DNA of 64,000 nucleotides from Aquamicrobium aerolatum DSM 21857 (GTDB lineage: Bacteria; Pseudomonadota; Alphaproteobacteria; Rhizobiales; Rhizobiaceae). Below the pieces are notes generated by a model. The model was not told the origin of the DNA and did not search any database. It saw only the letters and a program-made list of their open reading frames with translations. A program made the translations under genes and the position numbers. The DNA lies in NCBI RefSeq assembly GCF_900113935.1, contig NZ_FORF01000002.1, positions 1 through 64,000 of the forward strand, given 5' to 3'. Shown piece after piece: positions 18,477-26,730 of this stretch; within the stretch, counting starts at the first letter, position 1, and every line of letters begins with the position of its first letter.

Positions 18477-19411
18477 TTGCCGTCTCCCCGCCGGCTGTAT
18501 CTCAGACGCGGATCGACAAGGCGCTGGATGATGTCGGTGAGAAACCCGACGACAAGGACAACCAAGGTCGTTACCAGCAACACGCCCTGAACATTGGGAT
18601 AATCGCGCTGCTCGATGCCCAGAAGCAGCATCGACCCCAGACCCGGCAGGGTGAAGACACGCTCGACCACCACCGCGCCCAGGAAAGTGGTGGCAAGCTC
18701 GATGCCCAAAATGGAAATGACCGGCACTGCGCCATTGCGCAAACCATGCCGGGCAAGCGCTTCGGCAAAGCCGGAGCCGAGCGCACGCGCGGTGCGCAGA
18801 TAGTCGCTGTCAACAACATCCTGCGTGGCCGAGCGAACATAGCGCAGCATCGACGCGCCCATCACGATGGCGATGGTGAGCGTGGGCAGCGCCAGAGCGC
18901 GAAGGGCAGCGGCAGGATCGGCCCAGCCGCTGGCGGGAAAGCCGCCGGACGGGAAAATCCGCAGATTGACCGCAAACAGCGCGACGAGAAGGATGCCGAC
19001 CCAGAACACCGGCACGGCGATACCAAGCTGGGAGACGACCGAAATGGCGGCGCCATACCAGCGGTCGGCCTTGACGGCAGCGATGATGCCAAGCGGCACC
19101 GAGATGACGACGGCAAGCGCAAACGCCATCAGCGTCAACGGCACGGTGACGGTCAGGCGGTCCGCGATGTCCGCCGCCACCGAAGTGCGGCTGACGAAGG
19201 AGGTGCCCAGATCAAAGCGCGCCAGGCTGGAGACGAACTGGAAGAATTGCTGGACCAACGGCAAATCCGAGCCGACCTGTCGCCGTGCCGCAGCGATCTG
19301 CTCGGGGTCCGCCCCCACCGAAACGAGAGCATTGGCCGGATCGCCCGGCAACAACCGCAGCAGCACAAACAGCACTGCTGCGGCAATCGCCAGCGACAGA
19401 ACAAGAATCAC
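18473..19411 (-). CDS. Peptide-type ABC transporter permease (DppB-like)
   Basis: A permease of at least 312 residues: LLPGDPANALVSVGADPEQI near the N-terminus, EAA region RTARALGSGFAEALARHGL, and the C-terminal LGIEQRDYPNVQGVLL with IIQRLVDPRLRY. The coordinates use the GTG at 19411, but the normal N-terminal residues of the first membrane helix (LVYLLRRSV) lie upstream in frame. The only well-placed ribosome site (AAAAGGAG, 19445-19452) points to an ATT at 19438. So the true start is probably 19438 (9 residues longer) or CTG 19423. The gap to the binding-protein gene is then 24 bases. Confidence 0.88.
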   Translation of the reverse strand: MILVLSLAIAAAVLFVLLRLLPGDPANALVSVGADPEQIAAARRQVGSDLPLVQQFFQFVSSLARFDLGTSFVSRTSVAADIADRLTVTVPLTLMAFALAVVISVPLGIIAAVKADRWYGAAISVVSQLGIAVPVFWVGILLVALFAVNLRIFPSGGFPASGWADPAAALRALALPTLTIAIVMGASMLRYVRSATQDVVDSDYLRTARALGSGFAEALARHGLRNGAVPVISILGIELATTFLGAVVVERVFTLPGLGSMLLLGIEQRDYPNVQGVLLVTTLVVLVVGFLTDIIQRLVDPRLRYSRRGDGK

Positions 19412-19462
19412 GGAGCGGCGCAGAAGATAAACGAGAATGTGACGCTCCTTTTCAGCGTAGTC

Positions 19463-20977
19463 TTATCTGCTCTTTTCGATCGTATAGGCAAAGAACTGCG
19501 AGTTCAGCCCGTTGACCGGATAGCCGCTCACCTTGGCGCTCGATACCACGATCTGCGGATAGAGATAAAGCCAGTTGCTTGCCGCATCCTCGGCGATGAT
19601 CTTGTTGGCCTCGGTCAGCTTTTCGACCTGCTCGTCCACGGTCGCGCTGGCCTCGGCCGAAGCGATCAGCTCCACCACCTGCGGATTGTCGTAGCCCCAA
19701 TAGAAATTGGGATTGCCGTAGAACACGATGTCGCGGTGATTGACGTGTTCCTGCAGCGTCGCCTGGAAATCCTGCGCCTGATAGATCTTGGTGTACCACT
19801 CGTTCGACGTGATGAGGTTGATGTCGACCTTCACGCCAATCTTGCCCAGCTCGTTCTGGATGAACTGCGCCACCAGCGGGTGAGGATCATAATTCGGCGT
19901 GTCGAGGCTGAAGCTGAAGCCATCCTTCAGGCCGGCTTCTTCGAGCAGCTGGCGCGCGCTGTCGGGATCGTAGGCATCGACACCGGTGAGGTCGACATAC
20001 CACGGGTCGGTCGGCGGCACGAACGAACCGATGAGCGTGCCATGTTCGCCCCAGATCGACGCCAGCAGGCGCTTCTTGTCGATGGCGCGGGCCAGCGCCT
20101 TGCGCACCTTGACGTTGCTGAACGGCTCGACGCGGTCATTATAGGCGAGCAATTCCTTGGTGGTGGACACGCCTTCCGTGACCGTGAACTGCGGATTGCC
20201 TTCAAACATCGCCAGCGAATCCGGGCTTTGCACCGACGGGATGATGTCGATCGCGCCGGTCAGAAGCGCATTGTTCTGCGCTGTGGCTTCGGTGAAGTAG
20301 GTGAACACGACGCCGCCATTGCGCGGGGCCTCGCCCCAGTAATTGTCAGACGGGGTCAGCGTCAGCGACGTGCCGCGCCGCCAGTTTTCGAGGCGGTAAG
20401 GGCCGGTGCCATCGGCGGACGAGGTCAGCTCCTTGGCCGCGTCGTTGACGATCCAGACATAGCTCAGATTGTAAGGCAGCGAGATCGAGCGCTGCTTGAG
20501 CGTGATGACGACGGTTTTGTCGTCGGGCGTTTCGATATTGGCGATCGTCGAAAGGCTGTTGCGGCGCGAGCTCTTGGATTCCGGCGCCATCACGCGCTCG
20601 ATCGAGAACTTGACGTCGGCAGCGGTGAGCGGATCGCCCGAATGGAAGGTCACGCCTTCGCGCAGCTTGAATGTGTAGGTCAGGCCATCTTCGCTGGCCT
20701 CGTAGCTTTCCGACAGCACCGGCTCGACCTCGCCACTGTCAGCCAGCCGGAACAGGGCTTCATAGACATTGCCGTTGAAAGCTTCGCTGACGCCCTGCCC
20801 GGCACCTGCGGTGTTGTCCAGATTCTGCGGCTCATAGAGCGAGCCGATATTGATGATGGCATCCGGGCCGGCCTGCTGCGCAGCGGCGGACGACGCCATT
20901 GCTGCGGAAACCGCCAGCACGGCAACGGCGCCGGTGAGCGCGTGATGCAGGCGGGAAACGGCGGTGATGTAAGGCAT
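19463..20977 (-). CDS. Peptide-type ABC transporter solute-binding protein
   Basis: A 504-residue periplasmic binding protein of the SBP_bac_5 family. A signal peptide (about 1-34: LTGAVAVLAVSAAMASSAAA) precedes NIGSLYEPQNLDNTAGAGQG. The family blocks YEALFRLADSGEVEPVLSES, YTFKLREGVTFHSGDPLTAA and RKALARAIDKKRLLASIWG are present. AGGAG lies 10 bases before ATG 20977. It leads the five-gene import operon (SBP, B, C, D, F). The ligand is not predictable; the family covers peptides, opines, nickel and glutathione. It is divergent from the OsmC gene. Confidence 0.9.
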   Translation of the reverse strand: MPYITAVSRLHHALTGAVAVLAVSAAMASSAAAQQAGPDAIINIGSLYEPQNLDNTAGAGQGVSEAFNGNVYEALFRLADSGEVEPVLSESYEASEDGLTYTFKLREGVTFHSGDPLTAADVKFSIERVMAPESKSSRRNSLSTIANIETPDDKTVVITLKQRSISLPYNLSYVWIVNDAAKELTSSADGTGPYRLENWRRGTSLTLTPSDNYWGEAPRNGGVVFTYFTEATAQNNALLTGAIDIIPSVQSPDSLAMFEGNPQFTVTEGVSTTKELLAYNDRVEPFSNVKVRKALARAIDKKRLLASIWGEHGTLIGSFVPPTDPWYVDLTGVDAYDPDSARQLLEEAGLKDGFSFSLDTPNYDPHPLVAQFIQNELGKIGVKVDINLITSNEWYTKIYQAQDFQATLQEHVNHRDIVFYGNPNFYWGYDNPQVVELIASAEASATVDEQVEKLTEANKIIAEDAASNWLYLYPQIVVSSAKVSGYPVNGLNSQFFAYTIEKSR

Positions 20978-21112
20978 GGAACCTGCTCCTTGAAGAGTAC
21001 GGCGAAGATGAAGGCGTGCCGCGTAACTATCGTTGTAAGCTATGGACTGTGATTGGCGGTGACAATCGCCTAAAATGCAATGGTCTCTCAATTTACCTGA
21101 CAGGAACACAGC

Positions 21113-21532
21113 ATGGTCAGCATAGTCACTCGCTCCAATACGGTGTCAGCTTCACTGGACGCAGACGGCAAGGCGAGCGTGGAAGCGCATTCGGGCGCAA
21201 AGCTCGCGCTGGCGGCCATGGCGCGCGACGAGGGCATGACGCCGCTGGAGCTGATGGACGCCGCGCTCGCCGGCTGCCTCGTGCTCAGCGTGCGCATCGC
21301 CGCGCGCAAATTCGGCTGGCATGAGCGGCTGACCGGCGTGAAGGTCGACGTCACCCATATCAAGGCCGAAGACGCGCCGTCGCGGGTTGGCGAATTCACC
21401 TGCGAGTTCCAGATCGACGGTGATTTTTCCGCCGCAGAGCGCCAGCAGCTGATCGACGAATCCCATGTCCTGTGCACGGTCGGAAACACCTTCACCAGCA
21501 GCCCGGCGATTTCCGACATCGAAGCGAAATGA
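21113..21532 (+). CDS. OsmC-family peroxiredoxin-like protein
   Basis: A 139-residue protein with the two OsmC/Ohr cysteines in context: Cys55 in DAALAGCLVLSVRIA and Cys121 in ESHVLCTVGNTF. These reduce organic hydroperoxides in characterised members, with thiol or lipoyl reductants. The YhfA-like spacing suggests OsmC rather than Ohr. The next gene begins within its stop codon (ATGA), so the pair is coupled. Confidence 0.85.
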   Translation: MVSIVTRSNTVSASLDADGKASVEAHSGAKLALAAMARDEGMTPLELMDAALAGCLVLSVRIAARKFGWHERLTGVKVDVTHIKAEDAPSRVGEFTCEFQIDGDFSAAERQQLIDESHVLCTVGNTFTSSPAISDIEAK

Positions 21533-22065
21533 GCATGGCGCAGATTTCGCAACTCGACCTTGCCGATGCCAGCGCGGAGCAGCGGGCGGCGCATGACGAG
21601 GAACTGCGCCTGCGCGGCCGGATGACCAACATGAAGCGCACGCTGATGCACTCGCCGGTTGCGCTGCGGGTCTATGGCGAGTGGTTCGCACTGCGCGACG
21701 AACTCGCGCCGGTGATCGGCGACCGCGCCATCCTGACGCTGTGTCTTGCGATCAGCACGCAGATGGACAATACGGTCGGGATCGGCTTCATGCGGCGGGG
21801 CCTTGCGGGGCTGGCCGAAGGTGATGCGCCCACGCAGCCGGTCGATCTCGATGCGATGGCGGCATTCGGCACGGCTTTCGCGGCAGACCCGAAAACGATC
21901 CCGGCGGATGTCTGGGCGCGGCTGCGCGAAAAATTGCCGGAAAGGACGCTGGTCGACCTGACCGCCCTTGCCGGGATCATGGTCGCAACCAATTCCTTCA
22001 TGGACGCGGTCGGGACCGAACCGGACCCGGAACTGGCGGCGTTTACGACGAGCAGGCCTGGATAA
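21529..22065 (+). CDS. Carboxymuconolactone decarboxylase/AhpD-like protein
   Basis: A 178-residue, all-helical protein: LRLRGRMTNMKRTLMHSPVA, LALCLAI-type helix (ILTLCLAISTQMDNTVGIGF) and ALAGIMVATNSFMDAVG. This is the CMD fold, but the CxxC redox pair of AhpD is absent; only one cysteine lies in the second helix. It therefore may not be a peroxidase. Coupling to OsmC (4-nt overlap) suggests a shared oxidative-stress or detoxification role. Its 3' end overlaps the convergent PuuD-like gene by 23 bases. Confidence 0.65.
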   Translation: MSMAQISQLDLADASAEQRAAHDEELRLRGRMTNMKRTLMHSPVALRVYGEWFALRDELAPVIGDRAILTLCLAISTQMDNTVGIGFMRRGLAGLAEGDAPTQPVDLDAMAAFGTAFAADPKTIPADVWARLREKLPERTLVDLTALAGIMVATNSFMDAVGTEPDPELAAFTTSRPG

Positions 22066-22807
22066 AACCCGCCACGAGACGATCAAGGTCGCGCACCGGC
22101 GCGGCCGGATCCTCGGGGTGCCACTGGACGCCGACCACCCATGCCGCATCGCGCGATTCCACCGCTTCAACGATGCCGTCAGCGGCAGATGCGGTCACGA
22201 CCAGCCCCTCGCCAAGACGACCGACCGCCTGATGATGGCCGGAACGAATAGTGAGGGCGCGCTCTTCATAGATCGCGGCCAGCCGCGAGCCGGGTTCGAG
22301 CGACACTTCATGACACACCATCAGCGCATTGTCGGACGCGCCATTGTGCATCGTGCCGGGGCCGATTTCCTGGATCAGATCGCCACCATGGGCGATGTTC
22401 AGCAGTTGCATGCCGCGACAGATGCCAAGAATGGGCAGCGCCTGCGCGCGCGCATCACCAATCAGCTGCAGCTCGAAATCATCCGCCGCCGGGTTGATGC
22501 CATACATCGTGTCCGCTTCGGCCTTCTGACCATAGCAGGCTGGATCGGCATCCGCGCCACCCAGAATCAGCAGACCGTGCATGTCGGCGAGCACCGCGCT
22601 TGCGTCGCGTTCGGGGTTCGACGCCTCGACGAAACGGGCCTGCGCACCGGCGCGATGCAGCGCGGCAGTCACATTCGCCGACAGGCCGACAAGTATCGAT
22701 TTCAGATCGTCACTGACACCCGGCGGCGTGAGCGACCCGACGACAAGAATGTTGACAGCACCGCCGCAAGACGGTCGATCCGAGGCAGAATTGAACAGGT
22801 TTGACAT
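22043..22807 (-). CDS. Class I glutamine amidotransferase-like hydrolase (PuuD/peptidase C26)
   Basis: A 254-residue enzyme with nucleophile Cys130 in ILGICRGMQLLNIAHGG, and His230-Glu232 in VQWHPEDP. GGADADPACYG and SGHHQAVGRLGEG are the C26 blocks around the active site. The family hydrolyses gamma-glutamyl amides such as gamma-glutamyl-GABA. A PuuB-like oxidase lies far away at 44938, but no PuuA or PuuC is in the window, so the substrate is open. The ATG at 22807 is preferred to one at 22843. Divergent from the GntR regulator. Confidence 0.85.
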   Translation of the reverse strand: MSNLFNSASDRPSCGGAVNILVVGSLTPPGVSDDLKSILVGLSANVTAALHRAGAQARFVEASNPERDASAVLADMHGLLILGGADADPACYGQKAEADTMYGINPAADDFELQLIGDARAQALPILGICRGMQLLNIAHGGDLIQEIGPGTMHNGASDNALMVCHEVSLEPGSRLAAIYEERALTIRSGHHQAVGRLGEGLVVTASAADGIVEAVESRDAAWVVGVQWHPEDPAAPVRDLDRLVAGFIQACSS

Positions 22808-22830
22808 GAGCTTTCGTGTTCTGAGATAAT

Positions 22831-22858
22831 TGACATCTAACATCTAGAATTTAGAGAT
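22831..22858. promoter_or_regulatory. Putative promoter/operator between PuuD-like and GntR genes
   Basis: The 54-bp divergent gap contains TTGACA (22831-22836), a tandem ACATCTA-ACATCTA (22834-22847) and the inverted half-sites TCTAA and TTAGA. A binding site for the adjacent FadR-type regulator is the natural reading. No ribosome site is visible ahead of ATG 22862. Confidence 0.45.
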
Positions 22859-22861
22859 CAA

Positions 22862-23563
22862 ATGAAATTCCTTGCACCGCTCGACGATGCGTCGACGCCG
22901 GATCGCGTGGCCCGTCGCCTTCATGAAGCGATCGTGACCGGAGAATTGCGACCTGGCGCCCGCCTGCCGCCCGAAGCGGAACTGGCGAAGGGATTCGGCA
23001 TTGCGCCGATGACGGTCAGGTCGGCGCTGGCGGCATTGCGGGACATGAACCTTCTGGTCACGGTGCGCGGACGCAATGGCGGGAATTTCGTTGCCAGCGA
23101 TGTCGGCGAGCGTCTGGCCGAAGCAGCGCGCCGGGTGCCGCTGAGCCGGCAGGAATTGCGCGACCTGACGGATTGGCGGCGCGGGATTTCCGGCGAAGCC
23201 TGTTTCCTCGCGGCGCAACGGGCAACGCCAGAACAGGTTCACCAGATCCGCGCTGCCGGCCTGAACTTCGACCGGCTGCTGCACAAATTTCCCGATCTGC
23301 GCTTTGCCGATGCGCAATTTCACGGCCTTATTGCGGAAATTTCCGGCTCGACGGCGCTGGCGCGCGCGGAGACGGAAATCCAGCTGGCCCTGACCGATGT
23401 CATCCTGGCGGTCGAAAAGCCGATGGGGAACAAGCGCCTGATTGCGTTCGCCCACGCCCCGATCATCGAGGCAATCGCAAAGGGCGATGGCGAAGCCGCA
23501 CGCAACGCCATGATCAGTCACGCCGAAGACACGCTGCAATGGGTGACGATGCTGCATCCATGA
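22862..23563 (+). CDS. GntR/FadR-type transcriptional regulator
   Basis: A 233-residue regulator with an N-terminal winged helix (about 10-75): RVARRLHEAIVTGELRPGAR, LPPEAELAKGFGIAPMTVRS and VRGRNGGNF. The C-terminal all-helical FCD ligand domain follows, with FRFADAQFH-type residues (LRFADAQFHGLIAEISGS, about 145) and HAPIIEAIAKGDGEAARNAM. The Asp/His residues that bind metal in FCD domains are present. Likely represses the divergent PuuD-like gene and itself. Confidence 0.88.
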   Translation: MKFLAPLDDASTPDRVARRLHEAIVTGELRPGARLPPEAELAKGFGIAPMTVRSALAALRDMNLLVTVRGRNGGNFVASDVGERLAEAARRVPLSRQELRDLTDWRRGISGEACFLAAQRATPEQVHQIRAAGLNFDRLLHKFPDLRFADAQFHGLIAEISGSTALARAETEIQLALTDVILAVEKPMGNKRLIAFAHAPIIEAIAKGDGEAARNAMISHAEDTLQWVTMLHP

Positions 23564-23709
23564 CCTGCCGGATGAGCTGACGTCCCGCCGCACCCTGGTC
23601 GCATGTCCTGCCGCCTGACACGCAATCATCCACGCCGCCGCCGCACCGCCTAAAGCGCGTCGCGATCTTTCAGATTCGCTCCTGGCGGCGGGCGGTGGAG
23701 AAACAGGAG

Positions 23710-23779
23710 TTGACAAACTCTGACAAAAGAATTTCAGTATTCGTGAAAAAGTTCTGGAAATTGAAATTCGGAGGTACAA
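23710..23779 (+). promoter_or_regulatory. Putative promoter and operator of the TRAP operon
   Basis: TTGACA (23710-23715) is followed by AT-rich DNA, and GAATTTC (23730-23736) is mirrored by GAAATTC (23763-23769). GGAGG at 23771-23775 is the ribosome site of dctP. The -10 is not clear. The symmetrical heptamers could be an operator. Confidence 0.35.
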
Positions 23780-24805
23780 ATGGGAATTCGTAAATCGCTG
23801 ATCGCCGGTCTGGCGCTCGGTATTGCAGGGCTGATGGCGTTGCCGGCGGCTGCACAGGATTTCGTCTGGCGTCTGCAGACAAATCTCAACCCCGGCGATC
23901 CGGGCCATGTCGCCGTCGAGAAGCGCTTCGCCAAGCTGGTGGAGGAAATGTCCAACGGCCGCATGAAGTTCGAAGTCTTTCCGGTCGGCGCGCTGTTCCC
24001 GGTCGCTGACGGTCTGGACGCGGTCGGCGCTGGCGTCGCCGAGATGGGCATGCTGACGGGCGGCTATTTCTCCGGCAAGATCGGTCCGGTCGCCTCGATC
24101 GAGAACGGTGTGCCAGGTGCGCTGCGCAGCCCGCTGGAAAGCTTCGACTTCTTCTACAAGAAGGGCTTCATCGAGATCGCCCGCGAAGCGTACTCGCCTT
24201 ACAATGTGTTCTATCTTGGGCCCCAGGTGTCGCCGCAATGGGATATCGTGTCCAACAAGCCGCTGCGCACGGTCGCCGACTTCAACGGTCTGAAGATCCG
24301 CGCGTTCGGCCTTGAGGCCAACTGGTTCGAAAGCATGGGCGCATCGCCGGTGTTCATGGCCGGCTCCGAGCTTTACACCGCGCTTGCCACCGGTGCGCTT
24401 GAAGCTGCGCGCTGGGCCAGCCCTTCGGCCAACAAGAGCCTTTCGCTGCATGAAGTCGCCAAGTTCTACATCCAGCCTTCGCCGATGCCCGCGCCGAACA
24501 ACTTCTTCGCGGTCAATCTCGACGCCTGGAACGGCTTGCCGGACGATCTGAAGGCAATGCTGCGCGAAGCGGCGATGCTGTCCTCGCTCGAATACCTCAC
24601 CACCGGCATGAAGAATGACGCCCAGGCGCTCGTCGACATGCAGGCGGCAGGCGTCGAGCTCGTCACCATCGAGCCGGAAGAATTCGCCAAGATGGAAGCG
24701 GCAGCCCGCAAGCTGTGGGTCGCCTATGCGGATCAGGGCGGCATTCACGAGCGCGCAGTCAACATGCTCTCGGAATACCTCACCGAACTGGGCCGTGGCG
24801 AATGA
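23780..24805 (+). CDS. dctP: TRAP transporter solute-binding protein
   Basis: A 341-residue periplasmic protein. The signal peptide is MGIRKSLIAGLALG...AAAQ (about 1-25), then DFVWRLQTNLNPGDPGH. The DctP fold has VEEMSNGRMKFEVFPVGALF (about 54-73), the strand GLKIRAFGLEANWFESMGAS with the arginine that binds the ligand carboxylate, and ALATGALEAARWASPS. Carboxylate or amino-acid-like ligands are typical; the sequence is nearer the family that binds 2-oxo or aromatic acids than C4-dicarboxylates. First gene of dctPQM, with GGAGG upstream. Confidence 0.9.
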   Translation: MGIRKSLIAGLALGIAGLMALPAAAQDFVWRLQTNLNPGDPGHVAVEKRFAKLVEEMSNGRMKFEVFPVGALFPVADGLDAVGAGVAEMGMLTGGYFSGKIGPVASIENGVPGALRSPLESFDFFYKKGFIEIAREAYSPYNVFYLGPQVSPQWDIVSNKPLRTVADFNGLKIRAFGLEANWFESMGASPVFMAGSELYTALATGALEAARWASPSANKSLSLHEVAKFYIQPSPMPAPNNFFAVNLDAWNGLPDDLKAMLREAAMLSSLEYLTTGMKNDAQALVDMQAAGVELVTIEPEEFAKMEAAARKLWVAYADQGGIHERAVNMLSEYLTELGRGE

Positions 24806-24839
24806 AGTCGCGTCTCTCGCACACTGCGGAGAGCGCTGA

Positions 24840-25379
24840 ATGAAGTTCCTGTCAGATATGATAGGCCGACTGCTGGAAACCATCGGAAAGGTGGTTTCCC
24901 TTTCGGTTCTGGCCATCACGGTCGTGGTGCTCATTGAAATCCTGTCACGCCTGTTCTTCAGGGTGTCGCTTCCCTGGGCTGCGGACGTTGCATCCTGGCT
25001 GATGTGCGCCCTGATCATGCTTGGCGGCCCGTGGGCGGTATCGACCGGCAAATTCGTCCGCGTCGATGCGCTTTATGCCGGGTTCTCGCCAAGAAACCGG
25101 CTGCTGATCGACAGCGTCGTTTCGAGCGCTCTGCTGCTGTTCCTCACCTATGTGCTGATCCGGCACGGCTACACCTTTGCCGAACGCGCCTTCATCGCCG
25201 GCGAACGTCCTGCCTCGGCCAACTGGCCGGCGCCGATCTGGGCGTTCAAGGCCCTGATCCCGGCTGGCGCCGGGCTGATGGTGCTTGGCTGGGCACACTA
25301 TTTGCTGGTCGAATGGCACGCCTATCTGCACCCCGAAGACGCCGTCACCGCCCCGGAGGAGCTGCAGATCCATGGCTGA
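24840..25379 (+). CDS. dctQ: TRAP transporter small permease
   Basis: A 179-residue membrane protein with four helices; the family pattern LFFRVSLPWAADVASWLMCA and GGPWAVSTGKFVRVDAL (about 40-78) is clear. It bridges the binding protein and the large subunit. Its end overlaps dctM by 8 bases, so the two are translationally coupled. Confidence 0.9.
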   Translation: MKFLSDMIGRLLETIGKVVSLSVLAITVVVLIEILSRLFFRVSLPWAADVASWLMCALIMLGGPWAVSTGKFVRVDALYAGFSPRNRLLIDSVVSSALLLFLTYVLIRHGYTFAERAFIAGERPASANWPAPIWAFKALIPAGAGLMVLGWAHYLLVEWHAYLHPEDAVTAPEELQIHG

Positions 25380-26676
25380 TCCCACGATCCCCTCAATCCT
25401 GCTGTTCGGGGGAATGTTCTTCTTCCTCGGACTTGGCGTTCCCATCGCATTTGCGCTGGGCGGCCTGTCGGTCGCGATGATCTACTTCTTCTGGAGCCCG
25501 GCAGCGCTCAGCATGATCCCCATGCGGGCTTTCGCCACGGCGACCAGTTTCGAATATCTGTCGATCCCGATGTTCATCTTCATGGCCTCGATGTTGCAGA
25601 AATCGCGGATCGCCGACGATCTCTACGACACCATGCAGAAGTTCATGGGCGGAATTCGCGGCGGGCTGGCCATCGGCACGATCCTGATCTGTACGCTGTT
25701 TTCCGCCATGGCGGGCATCTCCGGCGCAGCGACCATCGCCATGGGCATGGTGGCCATTCCTGCGATGTTCTCACGCGGCTACAACCGCCACATGACGCTT
25801 GGCTCGATTGCCGCCGGCGGCTCGCTCGGCATCCTGATCCCGCCATCGGTCACGATGATCGTCTATGGCCTGGTGGCCAACACCTCCATCGGCGGCCTTT
25901 ACATGGGCGGTATCCTGCCGGGACTGCTGCTGGCATTCCTGTTCGGGCTCTATGCCTATCTGCGCTCGGCCTTCGATCCGCGCGTCGCGGTCGACACCAC
26001 CACCTATAGCTGGGGTGAAAAGCTGCGCAGCCTGCGCATGGTGCTGCCACCAATCGCGCTGACCGTCGCGGTGATGGGCTCGATCCTGACCGGCACGGCG
26101 GCCGTTGCCGAAGCAAGCGCGGTCGGTGCAGGCGGGGCGGTGCTTGCGGCGCTGATCGCACGGCGGCTGACCTGGGAGAACCTGTTTGCCGCCTCGCGCG
26201 AGACACTGATCCTGTCGGCGGTGATCTTCTGGATCATCATCGCCTCGTCGGCGCTGTCGACCTTCTACACCGCGATCGGCGCCACGCGCATGATCGAGGG
26301 ACTGATCCTGGATCTGGAGGTCAATCGCTGGGTCATCGTCACCTTGATGTTCGTCATCCTGGCGATCATGGGCATGGTGCTGGAGACGACGGGCATCATC
26401 ATGATCACCGCGCCGATCTTCGCGCCGGTGGCGGTGCAGCTCGGCTTTGATCCGGTCTGGTTCGGCATCCTCTTCATCGTGCTGATGGAGATGGGCTTCC
26501 TGACCCCGCCTTTCGGCTACAATTTGTTCTATCTGAAGGGCGTTGCGCCGAAGGACGTGACGATGAACGACCTTTATCTATCGATCATCCCCTTCGTGCT
26601 GATCATGATTGCAGCGGTTGGACTGATGATGCTGTTTCCGCAGATCATCCTGTGGCTGCCACAGACCATCATGTGA
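25372..26676 (+). CDS. dctM: TRAP transporter large permease
   Basis: A 434-residue, 12-helix Na+- or H+-coupled subunit: FLGLGVPIAFALGGLSVAMI, MAGISGAATIAMGMVAIPAM, YNRHMTLGSIAAGGSLGILI and PPSVTMIVYGLVANTSIGG. The N-terminal ATG 25372 lies in the dctQ stop region and is preferred over an upstream ATG at 25285 that would add an unrelated 29 residues. A hairpin terminator follows. Confidence 0.92.
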   Translation: MADPTIPSILLFGGMFFFLGLGVPIAFALGGLSVAMIYFFWSPAALSMIPMRAFATATSFEYLSIPMFIFMASMLQKSRIADDLYDTMQKFMGGIRGGLAIGTILICTLFSAMAGISGAATIAMGMVAIPAMFSRGYNRHMTLGSIAAGGSLGILIPPSVTMIVYGLVANTSIGGLYMGGILPGLLLAFLFGLYAYLRSAFDPRVAVDTTTYSWGEKLRSLRMVLPPIALTVAVMGSILTGTAAVAEASAVGAGGAVLAALIARRLTWENLFAASRETLILSAVIFWIIIASSALSTFYTAIGATRMIEGLILDLEVNRWVIVTLMFVILAIMGMVLETTGIIMITAPIFAPVAVQLGFDPVWFGILFIVLMEMGFLTPPFGYNLFYLKGVAPKDVTMNDLYLSIIPFVLIMIAAVGLMMLFPQIILWLPQTIM

Positions 26677-26681
26677 ACCTG

Positions 26682-26710
26682 AAAAGGCCGGCTGCAGGGC
26701 CGGCCTTTTC
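26682..26710. terminator. Bidirectional intrinsic terminator between dctM and iclR-type gene
   Basis: AAAAGGCCGGC (26682-26692) and GCCGGCCTTTT (26699-26709) form an 11-bp stem with a 6-base loop. The T-run on one strand and A-run on the other mean it can act both ways, for dctM and for the convergent regulator. Confidence 0.85.
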
Positions 26711-26730
26711 AATTGCGCGACGGGTCGCGA

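Noticed and set aside
18461-21052. Very long plus-strand frame of 863 codons
   Set aside because: Antisense shadow of the DppB-like permease and binding-protein genes; charge-rich, repeat-like composition and no domain.
22844-25051. Long minus-strand frame of 735 codons
   Set aside because: Antisense to the GntR and dctP genes, both clear families; His/Arg/Gln-rich composition typical of a mirror frame.
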